Positions 46,004 to 54,060 of a stretch of DNA of 64,000 nucleotides are shown here, piece after piece. Where the stretch lies: positions 62,001 to 126,000 of the forward strand of contig JABFSG010000038.1 of assembly GCA_013140715.1 (NCBI GenBank), given 5' to 3'. How positions within the stretch are numbered: the first letter of the stretch is position 1; each line of letters begins with the position of its first letter. A program made the position numbers and the translations under genes. Below the pieces are notes generated by a model. It made no database searches. It worked only from the letters and a program-made list of their open reading frames with translations, and was not told the origin of the DNA. Source of the stretch: Nitrospiraceae bacterium. GTDB taxonomy: Bacteria; Nitrospirota; Nitrospiria; Nitrospirales; Nitrospiraceae.

Positions 46004-46645
46004 ATGAGGTGGATTCGTTGGCTTTCACTCGTACTCGCGTTGAGCTCCGGGCTGGAACTTCTCTATTCTCTCGGACATGCAACAGAGCCGACCGATGCAG
46101 ATATATGGAAGACCTACACAAACACTCGGTTTGGCTTCTCAGCTCGATACCCACCGGACTGGCGTCCCGGGAACCCAATGCCCGATGGAACCGGCATCAC
46201 GCTTTCTCCGCCTGCCAGAGATGCTCAGGTCGCGCTATTTGGATTCATGAACGTCGTAGAAGGGAGCAGCCAAGATGGCCGTCAAACCCTCGACGAATTC
46301 GTCAAGGCTCATCGGCGTATCATCACTGAACTGTTCGAGAAGAAACATATCAAGGTCTCATGGGAGCCGGATCGTCTCATGACGCTCGGAGGATTCGAGG
46401 CAAAGCAACTCAGCTTCACCTATCGCAATTCTATGAATGCCGAGATGAGAGAGATACACATGATGTCCGTGGGGCGGAACGAGGGCAGGGGGGTCCGGAT
46501 AAAAACCCCGCTTTCCTATACCAACACGATAATTCCACTCGTGACAAAACTTCTCGAATCCTATCAACCGGGACGTGACCAGAATGCGGTAAGCCCTTTT
46601 GCGCCTCCGCGCGGCGAGCAGCCTTCAGCTCCCCTTCCTCAATAG
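46004..46645 (+). CDS. Secreted PsbP-like protein of unknown function
   Basis: Signal peptide (1-26, ending GHA). The body starts WKTYTNTRFGFSARYPPDW, the opening of PsbP/DUF1795-type folds, then ITLSPPARDAQVALFGF and a C-terminal helix TNTIIPLVTKLLESYQPG. The Pro-rich tail (PFAPPRGEQPSAPLPQ) is probably disordered. 213 residues. RBS aaaggg lies 12 bases before ATG. No operon partner; the next gene converges. Confidence 0.7.
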   Translation: MRWIRWLSLVLALSSGLELLYSLGHATEPTDADIWKTYTNTRFGFSARYPPDWRPGNPMPDGTGITLSPPARDAQVALFGFMNVVEGSSQDGRQTLDEFVKAHRRIITELFEKKHIKVSWEPDRLMTLGGFEAKQLSFTYRNSMNAEMREIHMMSVGRNEGRGVRIKTPLSYTNTIIPLVTKLLESYQPGRDQNAVSPFAPPRGEQPSAPLPQ

Positions 46646-46649
46646 AATG

Positions 46650-46845
46650 CTCGCAGGATGTTCAAAAAAACCATACTTCTCACCCGCCAGACCCCGGCGC
46701 GCCAAGACTCGCCGTTCCGCAGGCAAGGCCACAGCGAGCGAAGCAGGCTGAGGTTAAGGTTGAGCAAAAGATCAGACTTTCCTCTCTCAACCTTAGCCTC
46801 AGCCTTAACCTTCCCGTAAGCTGGCGGACTTTTTCAGCATCCTGG
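46650..46845. repeat. REP-like repeat with long hairpin
   Basis: Two layers are visible. Outer arms: gcaggatgttcaaaaaa at about 46653 against actttttcagcatcctg at about 46826. Inner arms: ggctgaggttaaggttgag (46748) against ctcaaccttagcctcagcc (46787), 18 of 19 paired. It lies between converging genes and may terminate both. The outer word ctggcggactttttcagcatcctg recurs at about 47340. Confidence 0.75.
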
Positions 46846-47253
46846 TTAGGCTCCGCTCTCTCTGAGAGCCGCTAGGTGCTTCACAGCTTCCCGTGCTGCT
46901 GTGCGGGCTTTGATCGCAGGATTTAAACTTGCCCCTGGATCTACCTTGTCTCCCAGTTCCGCAACCCGCCGACAGTGCTTAATCGCTTCTAGTAAATGGG
47001 GCTGAGCTTCCTTGCCGTGCGGATCGCTCGGAGGAAGGGCCTTAAGAATTGCTTCCGCATGCCGACTGACTTCACCGCAATGATGGACGATCGCTTTCGT
47101 GTCTCCCATTCCCCCATGAGCGACCATGTCCTCTGCATCCTTTATCATGGCCGTGCCTTGCGCCTGAATATCTTTCACGGTCGCTCCCATCGCCGCCTGA
47201 ACGGGGAGTAGTAATCCGAGCAGAAATGCGCAGGTTATAAATGTGCGGCTCAT
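46846..47253 (-). CDS. SmbP-like small metal-binding protein
   Basis: Signal peptide (about 1-23, ending AMGA). The mature protein is helical with repeated His positions, DMVAHGGMGD, AIVHHCGEVSRHAEAIL, DPHGKEAQPHLLEAIKHCRR. This resembles SmbP, the periplasmic copper-binding protein first known from Nitrosomonas. ATG at 47253 is preferred over TTG three bases earlier. 135 residues. Lies downstream of the copper-protein operon, consistent with metal storage or buffering. Metal specificity unknown. Confidence 0.75.
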   Translation of the reverse strand: MSRTFITCAFLLGLLLPVQAAMGATVKDIQAQGTAMIKDAEDMVAHGGMGDTKAIVHHCGEVSRHAEAILKALPPSDPHGKEAQPHLLEAIKHCRRVAELGDKVDPGASLNPAIKARTAAREAVKHLAALRESGA

Positions 47254-47335
47254 CAAAGTATCACGCCCTTCCTAGTGTGGTCCTACAAACCTGTATCACG
47301 ATTCTTGCGAATTACGCTTCACGGGTGTTCAGAGC

Positions 47336-47364
47336 GCCGCTGACGGACTTCTTCAGCATCCTGC
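47336..47364. repeat. Second copy of the ctg(g/a)cggactt(t/c)ttcagcatcctg repeat
   Basis: gctgacggacttcttcagcatcctgcac repeats the outer arm at 46818-46842 with two differences. It overlaps the 3' end of the gene ending at 47353, supplying its last codons. Confidence 0.7.
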
Positions 47365-47874
47365 ACAGTAGCGACCAGCTGGCTTCAAGGGAACCGATGT
47401 CAGCTTCCCGTACAATTCATGAAACTGCTCGGTCGACAAGGAGGTATCGAGCAGACGCGCAAGGTCCTCTTTCAGAATGGGATACTCAACTGTGTCGTCG
47501 AAATTCGATGAGGCGATCGTCACAAATCGTGGGGGGAAAAGCCGTTCCGGCAGAAGAATCCCGATACCCAGATTATATTTGAGCGCCAACCGAATCGCCT
47601 CGCGCGCCTTATCGGCCGGTACCGCTCTCCCCATGCCGATGTTTTGCGGCGGCTGGCCATACCTCGCAAACTGAAAGTGGACATTGGGCATGCCCGCTTG
47701 GACGAACTCCTCGGTCAAGGCCTCTACCTGATGCTTGTACTGACTGGCCAGGACCACTTCGATCCGGCTCACCGGGGGCATCGGCGTATCCTCCGCCCAT
47801 CCAGCAACCGCGCCCGCCATGCTCGCAGATACCGCCATGGTGATGGCGATAATAGTTCCACTCAGTCTCATCAT
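47353..47874 (-). CDS. Secreted protein of unknown function
   Basis: 173 residues with signal peptide (1-27, ending GWA). The body has FARYGQPPQNIGMGRAVPADKAREAIRLALKYN, then FVTIASSNFDDTVEYP. I do not recognise the family. The C-terminal CAGC is encoded by the repeat at 47336, so the end may have been altered by it. It starts one base after the stop of the cupredoxin gene, so translation is coupled. Confidence 0.65.
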   Translation of the reverse strand: MMRLSGTIIAITMAVSASMAGAVAGWAEDTPMPPVSRIEVVLASQYKHQVEALTEEFVQAGMPNVHFQFARYGQPPQNIGMGRAVPADKAREAIRLALKYNLGIGILLPERLFPPRFVTIASSNFDDTVEYPILKEDLARLLDTSLSTEQFHELYGKLTSVPLKPAGRYCAGC

Positions 47875-48651
47875 CTACTTCGCCTTGAACTGAAAATCCG
47901 TCGACACTGTGCCATTGGCCGCGACCGTTACATTCTGGGCCTGCTCGCCCAGGATCGGATGCCAGGCCCTAATACGATAGGTCCCGGCCGGCAGGTCCGT
48001 GATCGCAAAGGTACCCTCCAGCCCAGTGATGGCATAGTAAGGATTGTCGACCGCCAGCCCATGCCCCTGCATGTAGGGATGCATCCCACATTGCACCACC
48101 ACCCCGCGGCGGTTCCCCGTGAAACGAATGATGTCTCTCGTCCCCTCCCGCGTCAGCGCTGGACGGTGAAACATCATGAAAATATGTTCCCATTCCCGTT
48201 CGTAGAACTGGAGATCATGCGAGACACCATCCAGATTCTTGACCACGAGGGGATGCTGATCGCGCATGACGGAGACGAACGGGATAAACTGACAGATATT
48301 CGTCTCCAGGTGCGTTTCCTCGAAGTCGAAGGACTTCCCCTTCTCGATGCCCTGAATGGTCACAATCACATCTTTCAATCCCTGTGCCGGTCCCACGGCT
48401 ACCTCGCGAAGAAACCGCCATCCCGACCCATCCGACAGCGCCCCACAGTAGTCTCGATCGGGATAGCGGCGGAGTTCAAAGCCGGTGGGTGGCGGGGGAT
48501 CACCGGCAAACTGCACGGTTCCGGTAACCGTTCCCCCGTTCGACACGGTTGTGGCTTCGTAGGCCCAGGCCGTGACCACGCCGCTCGTGACCAGGCTCAG
48601 GAGGACTGCACCGCGGATAAGCAATTTCACGCACCAGCCATGTCTCGTCAT
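47875..48651 (-). CDS. Periplasmic cupredoxin / carboxypeptidase-regulatory-like protein, second copy
   Basis: Signal peptide (1-30, ending TAWA). It has LDGVSHDLQFYE, VVQCGMHPYMQGHGL (CxxHxxM) and AITGLEGTFAITDLPAGTYRIRAWHPILG, aligning with the gene at 44883 (QCDQHEFMQGF and AWHPF). Copper ligands His-Cys-His-Met appear complete. It follows the giant multicopper oxidase after a terminator, so it may be separately expressed, but its place suggests a redox partner. 258 residues. Confidence 0.85.
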   Translation of the reverse strand: MTRHGWCVKLLIRGAVLLSLVTSGVVTAWAYEATTVSNGGTVTGTVQFAGDPPPPTGFELRRYPDRDYCGALSDGSGWRFLREVAVGPAQGLKDVIVTIQGIEKGKSFDFEETHLETNICQFIPFVSVMRDQHPLVVKNLDGVSHDLQFYEREWEHIFMMFHRPALTREGTRDIIRFTGNRRGVVVQCGMHPYMQGHGLAVDNPYYAITGLEGTFAITDLPAGTYRIRAWHPILGEQAQNVTVAANGTVSTDFQFKAK

Positions 48652-48667
48652 AATTCACCACCCTCGA

Positions 48668-48710
48668 TGAGAAAAAACTATGGGGGAGCCTCTGTGCTCC
48701 CCCATAGTCC
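48668..48710 (-). terminator. Rho-independent terminator after the giant multicopper oxidase
   Basis: Minus strand ctatgggggagc-acagag-gctcccccatag followed by ttttttctc. A perfect 12-base-pair stem about 75 bases after the stop at 48786. Confidence 0.92.
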
Positions 48711-48785
48711 GGATAAGGTTAACCGGCCTTGCACCTGTCATGGCAGCATCGTCGCTTGTTCAAGCCGACGTTACCTGCTGAAGGC

Positions 48786-51700
48786 CTATCGCCCCGGCAT
48801 GGACGTGCGCAACACCTCACCGTCGGTATTGTCACCTTCCGCCGTCTTGGTCGGCGGCACTTGCGGCATCAAGGGGAGCAGCCGTTGGTCGCCCATCGGC
48901 AGCACCTTGAAGAGGCCCCACTGCCCAGCATTGGCAAACGCCGGCCGCTGGTTCTTCCACAGATAATCGCCAACGATCTTATTCGGCCCGCCGGCTCCAC
49001 CGGTTAGATACGCGTTGATAATTTCAGACCCACCGAATTCCATCGTGCTGACCTGATCGGCCCCCTGCATATAGGGTTCATGCGGCCACTCGTGACCATC
49101 GATGGTAAAGAGCTGGACCTGTTCGCTAAATGCGCCCAGCACATGGATCGCCACCGGATCCCCGACATGCGCCTGCAACAGAGGCGTAGACGGCATCTCG
49201 CCCGCCTTCACGCAACTGAATATCTCAGCCACTTCACAGCCCTTTTCGATGCGCCAGGCCGTCGGTTCGGAACGGTAGTTCACCGCCGTGATCCCGGCTA
49301 CCTGCTGGATATAGGGCATGAAACTCACACCCACGATGTTATCCTCGTCTTGGAACATTAGAGAGAATGACCGGTAGTTTTTCCGGTTTTCGTTTCCGGG
49401 AAGCGTCCGGTCCACCATCACGTCCGCGCGCCAGCTGCTCTTCATCGTGATATCGCCGCCTGTCATCGGATCGCGGTAGTGCGATCCCTTAGGCCCGACA
49501 ATGATAGAACCGAACAGCCCGTTGCGCGGATTCTCAACGACATTCCCCCAATCCTGGATGAGAGCCGCCAGTTCACCGTACTCCGGATGGGCATAGTAGG
49601 TGTACGTCTTGCTCTGGCCGGGGCCGATCGTTTGATCCCCCGGATTATTGCCGACATTGGCGCCGAACGAATCCTTCGGATTGAATGCCATCATATCGAC
49701 ATGGAAGCCGGCCCGATCCTTCGCCATCTCATTCTTCAGATTGATCTTCACGCAATCGCCGACGTTCACGTGCAGGGTCAGGGGGCTCGGCTTCAGTTCG
49801 CCGGCCTTGACCTTGCCCCGATCCCCGTCGAGCACATACATTTTGCCCTGCTCGTTGCCGAAGACCATCTTCCGTTCCAGATCGACTTCCATCACGCCCG
49901 GCGCTCCGTCATGATACCGGATGTTCTGATCGATCGCCGAAACGTTGAAGCTCTTCACGGGCGCCTCCGCCGGACAGACCGATGAAGCGGATTTTTGAAT
50001 CTGCTCACGACTCGGCAAGGGTTTCAGATCTCCTTGCAACTCATCGAACACCCGGAACAGGCCCCAACTGCCTTCAGCAAAGTGCGAGGCCCGACCACTG
50101 TAGTAGAGATAGTCGCCGGCCTGCTTCTGCGGCCCACCAGCGGCGGGAATCGCCGGATCGTACCGCTCGCCGATCGCCAGATGGATGGTGCTGCGCGGCA
50201 TCGCAGTGATTCCATACCGTTCCATTGGGAACCAGTGGCCGGTCACATGCCAGGTATGGACTTCATTGGCGGAGCCCACCAGAGCCCGTACCAGAATGGG
50301 ATCGCCCAGGTAGGCTCGTAACAACGGCGTGCCGGGGTCGCCATGAATCCCGGACACAAAGAGTTTCGAGGGATCCGGATCGTTGGCCAAGCGCACGCTC
50401 AACGGCTCCACACGCATACTGTAGCCGCTGCCGGTCGTCGCTTCACCGCCGTTCAGGAACCGCATCGCCGATTTGTTGATACGGGCCGGGAATTGATGCG
50501 ACGGAGGCCCATCCACAGTCACTGCATCCAACTTGGCTTGTGGGTTGTCAGTGGTGATCAACTCCGCCGTCCGAGCATTACTGTCCATGATATGCATCAT
50601 CACTTCGCGGAAACTGCCACGGATATGGGCTGACACAGGCTCCAGCGTATGAATATCCGCGATGGGGCCGCTTCTGAGTTCTTTTCCGGTCACCGGGTCA
50701 TGATAGGTTGAGCGCGGAGGCTCGGTAATGAAAGCGGAGAACAGGCCATGGCCCCAGGTATCGGTGCCGAACACATGGTCATGCCAGTAGACCGTCCCAA
50801 AGTCTGCATCCACATACCACCGCTCACGGATGAACTCGACGCTCGCAATGTCATTCTTCTTATGTGCGTATTTCAACGGCCGATCGAAAGCAATGGTTTT
50901 GCCGGTGATGCTCTTGATCCGCGCGACTTCAAAGTATTTCGGGTCATCCATCGCCACGCCAAGTTCCGTATTCACATGGAACTTGGACGCATCCGCCACG
51001 GCGATACTCATGGCGCCGGCCTTGGTGTCCGCCGTCTGGACTGTATTGCCCGGGAGCGGCATCCCTTTGGTCGGTTGCGGGTCCGTCAGCATGGTAAAGG
51101 CCCGCAGGGACATATCGTAAGAGAAGCCGATTGTCGGCCCGTCAGATGAACTGGTATCGAATTGGAAGAAATGCGGATGGAGGTTGACCTTGTTGGCCCA
51201 ACCAGTTCGCGCATCGTCGGGAATTTTGTTCTTGTAGATGACATCCACGCAGTCGTAGACATTTCCACGGATCACCAACGGCACTTGCTTCTTGGGGGTC
51301 GCACGAACCTCCGCTTCCTCCTCGTGAAGCACAAAAATCATACCGATCGGATCGACGATGGCCGGTGTTTTGGCCGTTGCCGGTTTCAATGTGATCGGCA
51401 AGGTAATCGCGTTCACATTGAAGTGTTTGCGTGGCGAGTCGGACGGGCAGAGACTCCAGGGTCCCTGTTCGCCTGGCTTGGCCGGCTCTGTGCTCTTCGT
51501 ACCGTCTTCACGAACATGGAATGGCTCTAACCAGGGCGCACCGCCGTGATTCGGAGCAAACGGAGGCCGCTTGCCCAGATGCGGACGGAGCCAGGGGAAC
51601 GCCAGCTTGCCTGTCTGCGGATCGAAGGTAATCGCCGGCCGCTTCAACGGCGTGGGAGAGACGTAATCGGCCCACTTGTGGGGAGTCTCCGGTTCATTGA

Positions 51701-53525
51701 GCGCTAACGTGCCATCCCATTTCCAGTTCACCACCGTTGCGTCATGTGCCGCTGCTTGCTTGGTCTGGTCTTCCGTCTTACCCGGCAGACCCTGCGGCGG
51801 CAGCATGTACTCCACCCAATCCTTGATGGAGACCTTCACCGGATTAGCTTTCCAATCCGTTTTATCTTTGGTGATCTCCCACTTCTTGCCGCCATACCAA
51901 TCCACCGTCGTACCGACCAGCTTATCGGAGGAGACAGCCTGCTGAATCTTGCCCTTGCGGTCCGGCAGTTCCACCAGCGGCTTCATCACATCGGTCTGAA
52001 ACCCCGCCGATTGCAGCGTGTTATACACACGCCAGAAGCCCCACATCCCTGTCACATAATGTTGTGGAATATGGCAATGGAACACGAACTCTCCTGCCAA
52101 CGCTTGCAAACCACCGGAACCACCCTCTGTTACTTCATCATAAATTTCCGAGGGCCCGATCGACTGCACATCCAGCCGGTCCGAGGTATCGCTGATCGGG
52201 GGGAACTTGACCGGCCCGTTCTTGGAGAGGGTCGGATCGAGCTTGCTGGTCAAGGGCTGCCTGGCCCACCGGATCGAGCCCCCATGGAGGTGGTGAGAGT
52301 GCACGATCTCCGACCCGCCGACCATCCGGAACGTGGCCGGATCGCCGAGATAGGATCGCGGAACCGTCGTGGCTGGATCACCGAACGTGTAAGACCCATA
52401 GCCCTGCGATTCATCACTAAACCCAATCAAATGCTCCTGCTGTTCCAATCTCGTGCCGTGTGGCTCACTACGATAATTCAGCAAGCGCGCAGCAGGCCGA
52501 TAAGTATCGGTGTGCGGATCGCGCTGCGGCAGCATGTCGCCCTTGCGGTTCAGCAATCGGAACGTTTCATCTCCTGCCTCATGATAGAAAATCACAAATT
52601 CTCTAAAATCCGACCCGTTTGCCACATCGATCATGGCTTCCCAGCCGCTCTTCATCTCCTCCCCGGTGAAGGGGCTGAGGAAGCGGGAGCCTCGCGGTTC
52701 GACGACCAGCGATCCCAGCAAGCCCAAGGAATACTGATCCCGGCTCGCATGGCTGTGGAACGCCCGTCCACCGACTTGCAGATCGTTGGGGATCGCCCAT
52801 TCGAACTCTCCGCTCTTGCCGGTCGGCACCAGGGCATCCGGGTTATTGGCAGTCGCCGGCTTCCCCGTGCTGGCCACCAGCATCTGGGAGCCATTGATGA
52901 TCATGTTGGTCGCATCGTCGGCAATCTGGTTGCGCAGCGTGATCTTGAGGCAATCGCCCTGGTTCGCCCGGATGACCAGTGGTTGGATCAGATCGCCCTG
53001 CAACCCGTGTGAAACAGCACCTCCCGAAAACGTCGGATCCTCGCTGTCCCGCGCCGCCTGGTTCTTCGCTTCTTCGGCCCGAACTCCGGCAACATCCTCA
53101 GTCAGGACATACATGAAACCGGGATAGAAATCCCCAAACCGACTGACCGTGATCTCGACCGTGATGGCAGAAATATCGTAGGCCCGGACCGGCATCTGCG
53201 CCGAGCAGCGCGCGCCTTGCCCTACCTTCACCTTATCTTTATCTTCCGCGACGAGGAGCACCCCTTGCTGCATCGCATGGGCGCCGGCGCCCTGGAAAGG
53301 ACCTTTGCTCTGCACCTGCCTCTCAATCTGCTCGATGGCGCGAGCCATCTTATCCTGCAGCACCGGACCCGCAGGCTGATGCACGACAGTCGCAGCAGCT
53401 GCCGTTTCAGCATTCATCACAGCCGCATGCTGGTGAGAAGCCGTTTCTGCCCACGCCTGCGTGACGCCCAAGACGGCGGCGAGCAACGCAACCCCGGCCT
53501 GACTTACAAACTTTCTGGTGGTCAT
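48786..53525 (-). CDS. Giant multi-module multicopper oxidase (1579 residues)
   Basis: ATG at 53525 with caggaggaggagagg upstream; signal peptide MTTRKFVSQ...TQAWA. Three modules of paired cupredoxin domains are seen. Module 1 (about 90-520) has FHSHASRD (256), HSHHLHGG (408) and FHCHIPQHYVTGMWG (480), the last with full type 1/type 3 ligands, but no first HxH (NMIINGSQ instead). Module 2 (about 690-1150) has LHPHFFQFD (781) and YWHDHVFGTDTWGH (912) but ends YYSGRASHFAEGSWG with no HCH. Module 3 (about 1180-1570) has only remnants. The enzyme is periplasmic. Size and layout recall MofA/MnxG-type manganese oxidases; substrate is unproven. Confidence 0.85.
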   Translation of the reverse strand: MTTRKFVSQAGVALLAAVLGVTQAWAETASHQHAAVMNAETAAAATVVHQPAGPVLQDKMARAIEQIERQVQSKGPFQGAGAHAMQQGVLLVAEDKDKVKVGQGARCSAQMPVRAYDISAITVEITVSRFGDFYPGFMYVLTEDVAGVRAEEAKNQAARDSEDPTFSGGAVSHGLQGDLIQPLVIRANQGDCLKITLRNQIADDATNMIINGSQMLVASTGKPATANNPDALVPTGKSGEFEWAIPNDLQVGGRAFHSHASRDQYSLGLLGSLVVEPRGSRFLSPFTGEEMKSGWEAMIDVANGSDFREFVIFYHEAGDETFRLLNRKGDMLPQRDPHTDTYRPAARLLNYRSEPHGTRLEQQEHLIGFSDESQGYGSYTFGDPATTVPRSYLGDPATFRMVGGSEIVHSHHLHGGSIRWARQPLTSKLDPTLSKNGPVKFPPISDTSDRLDVQSIGPSEIYDEVTEGGSGGLQALAGEFVFHCHIPQHYVTGMWGFWRVYNTLQSAGFQTDVMKPLVELPDRKGKIQQAVSSDKLVGTTVDWYGGKKWEITKDKTDWKANPVKVSIKDWVEYMLPPQGLPGKTEDQTKQAAAHDATVVNWKWDGTLALNEPETPHKWADYVSPTPLKRPAITFDPQTGKLAFPWLRPHLGKRPPFAPNHGGAPWLEPFHVREDGTKSTEPAKPGEQGPWSLCPSDSPRKHFNVNAITLPITLKPATAKTPAIVDPIGMIFVLHEEEAEVRATPKKQVPLVIRGNVYDCVDVIYKNKIPDDARTGWANKVNLHPHFFQFDTSSSDGPTIGFSYDMSLRAFTMLTDPQPTKGMPLPGNTVQTADTKAGAMSIAVADASKFHVNTELGVAMDDPKYFEVARIKSITGKTIAFDRPLKYAHKKNDIASVEFIRERWYVDADFGTVYWHDHVFGTDTWGHGLFSAFITEPPRSTYHDPVTGKELRSGPIADIHTLEPVSAHIRGSFREVMMHIMDSNARTAELITTDNPQAKLDAVTVDGPPSHQFPARINKSAMRFLNGGEATTGSGYSMRVEPLSVRLANDPDPSKLFVSGIHGDPGTPLLRAYLGDPILVRALVGSANEVHTWHVTGHWFPMERYGITAMPRSTIHLAIGERYDPAIPAAGGPQKQAGDYLYYSGRASHFAEGSWGLFRVFDELQGDLKPLPSREQIQKSASSVCPAEAPVKSFNVSAIDQNIRYHDGAPGVMEVDLERKMVFGNEQGKMYVLDGDRGKVKAGELKPSPLTLHVNVGDCVKINLKNEMAKDRAGFHVDMMAFNPKDSFGANVGNNPGDQTIGPGQSKTYTYYAHPEYGELAALIQDWGNVVENPRNGLFGSIIVGPKGSHYRDPMTGGDITMKSSWRADVMVDRTLPGNENRKNYRSFSLMFQDEDNIVGVSFMPYIQQVAGITAVNYRSEPTAWRIEKGCEVAEIFSCVKAGEMPSTPLLQAHVGDPVAIHVLGAFSEQVQLFTIDGHEWPHEPYMQGADQVSTMEFGGSEIINAYLTGGAGGPNKIVGDYLWKNQRPAFANAGQWGLFKVLPMGDQRLLPLMPQVPPTKTAEGDNTDGEVLRTSMPGR

Positions 53526-54060
53526 CCTCTCCTCCTCCTGAATAACACCCGTTGAAAACATTCCCCCCGCAGTAGCTCTATCCACTCAACGCTGGCGCAA
53601 CGAGCGCCTTTGCATCTTATCAGAAATATTTACTTGCTTATTCGCCAGACGAAGATCCTCACTCGTCGTGCAACCTTTGCCGGACTGGTCGTCGCTTCAT
53701 CGATCACCTGCAACAGCCAGTCACCAGCACTGCATGGCGATTACTATTTCATCAGGTAGGGTGTCATTGAGAGCCAATGACAGTTCGAGAAACCGCCGGC
53801 CTAAGAAATAGTTCAGGGTTACATCCCCCTCCCATAAATAGCAGGGGTCGGATGGTTAACCTCAAAGCTGCGGCAAAACATACTGAACTTCGATCAGGCT
53901 GTCAACCCCTCCACGCTCCCGTTCGATCGCCGACAAGACTCGCAATACTTCACCGCGCGAAATCCCACATCTCGAAGAATTATGCAGCGTGTTCAGTCTC
54001 TGCCTTTGAAAAGCTTCTTCTTCGATGGGCACGACTCCACTTATATGCGATAATCACCGC
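53526..54060. other. Intergenic region between multicopper oxidase and permease
   Basis: 535 bases with no convincing gene; the 169-residue plus-strand frame 53777-54286 runs into the permease in another frame and has no ribosome site. A promoter for the multicopper oxidase should lie within the first 100 bases. No hairpin or repeat was noticed. Confidence 0.5.

Noticed and set aside
47644-48966. 440-residue plus-strand frame
   Set aside because: It covers three genes and a terminator on the opposite strand; composition His/Arg-rich as in shadows of high-GC genes.
51744-53012. 422-residue plus-strand frame inside the multicopper oxidase
   Set aside because: Antisense shadow; the minus-strand frame carries the copper motifs.
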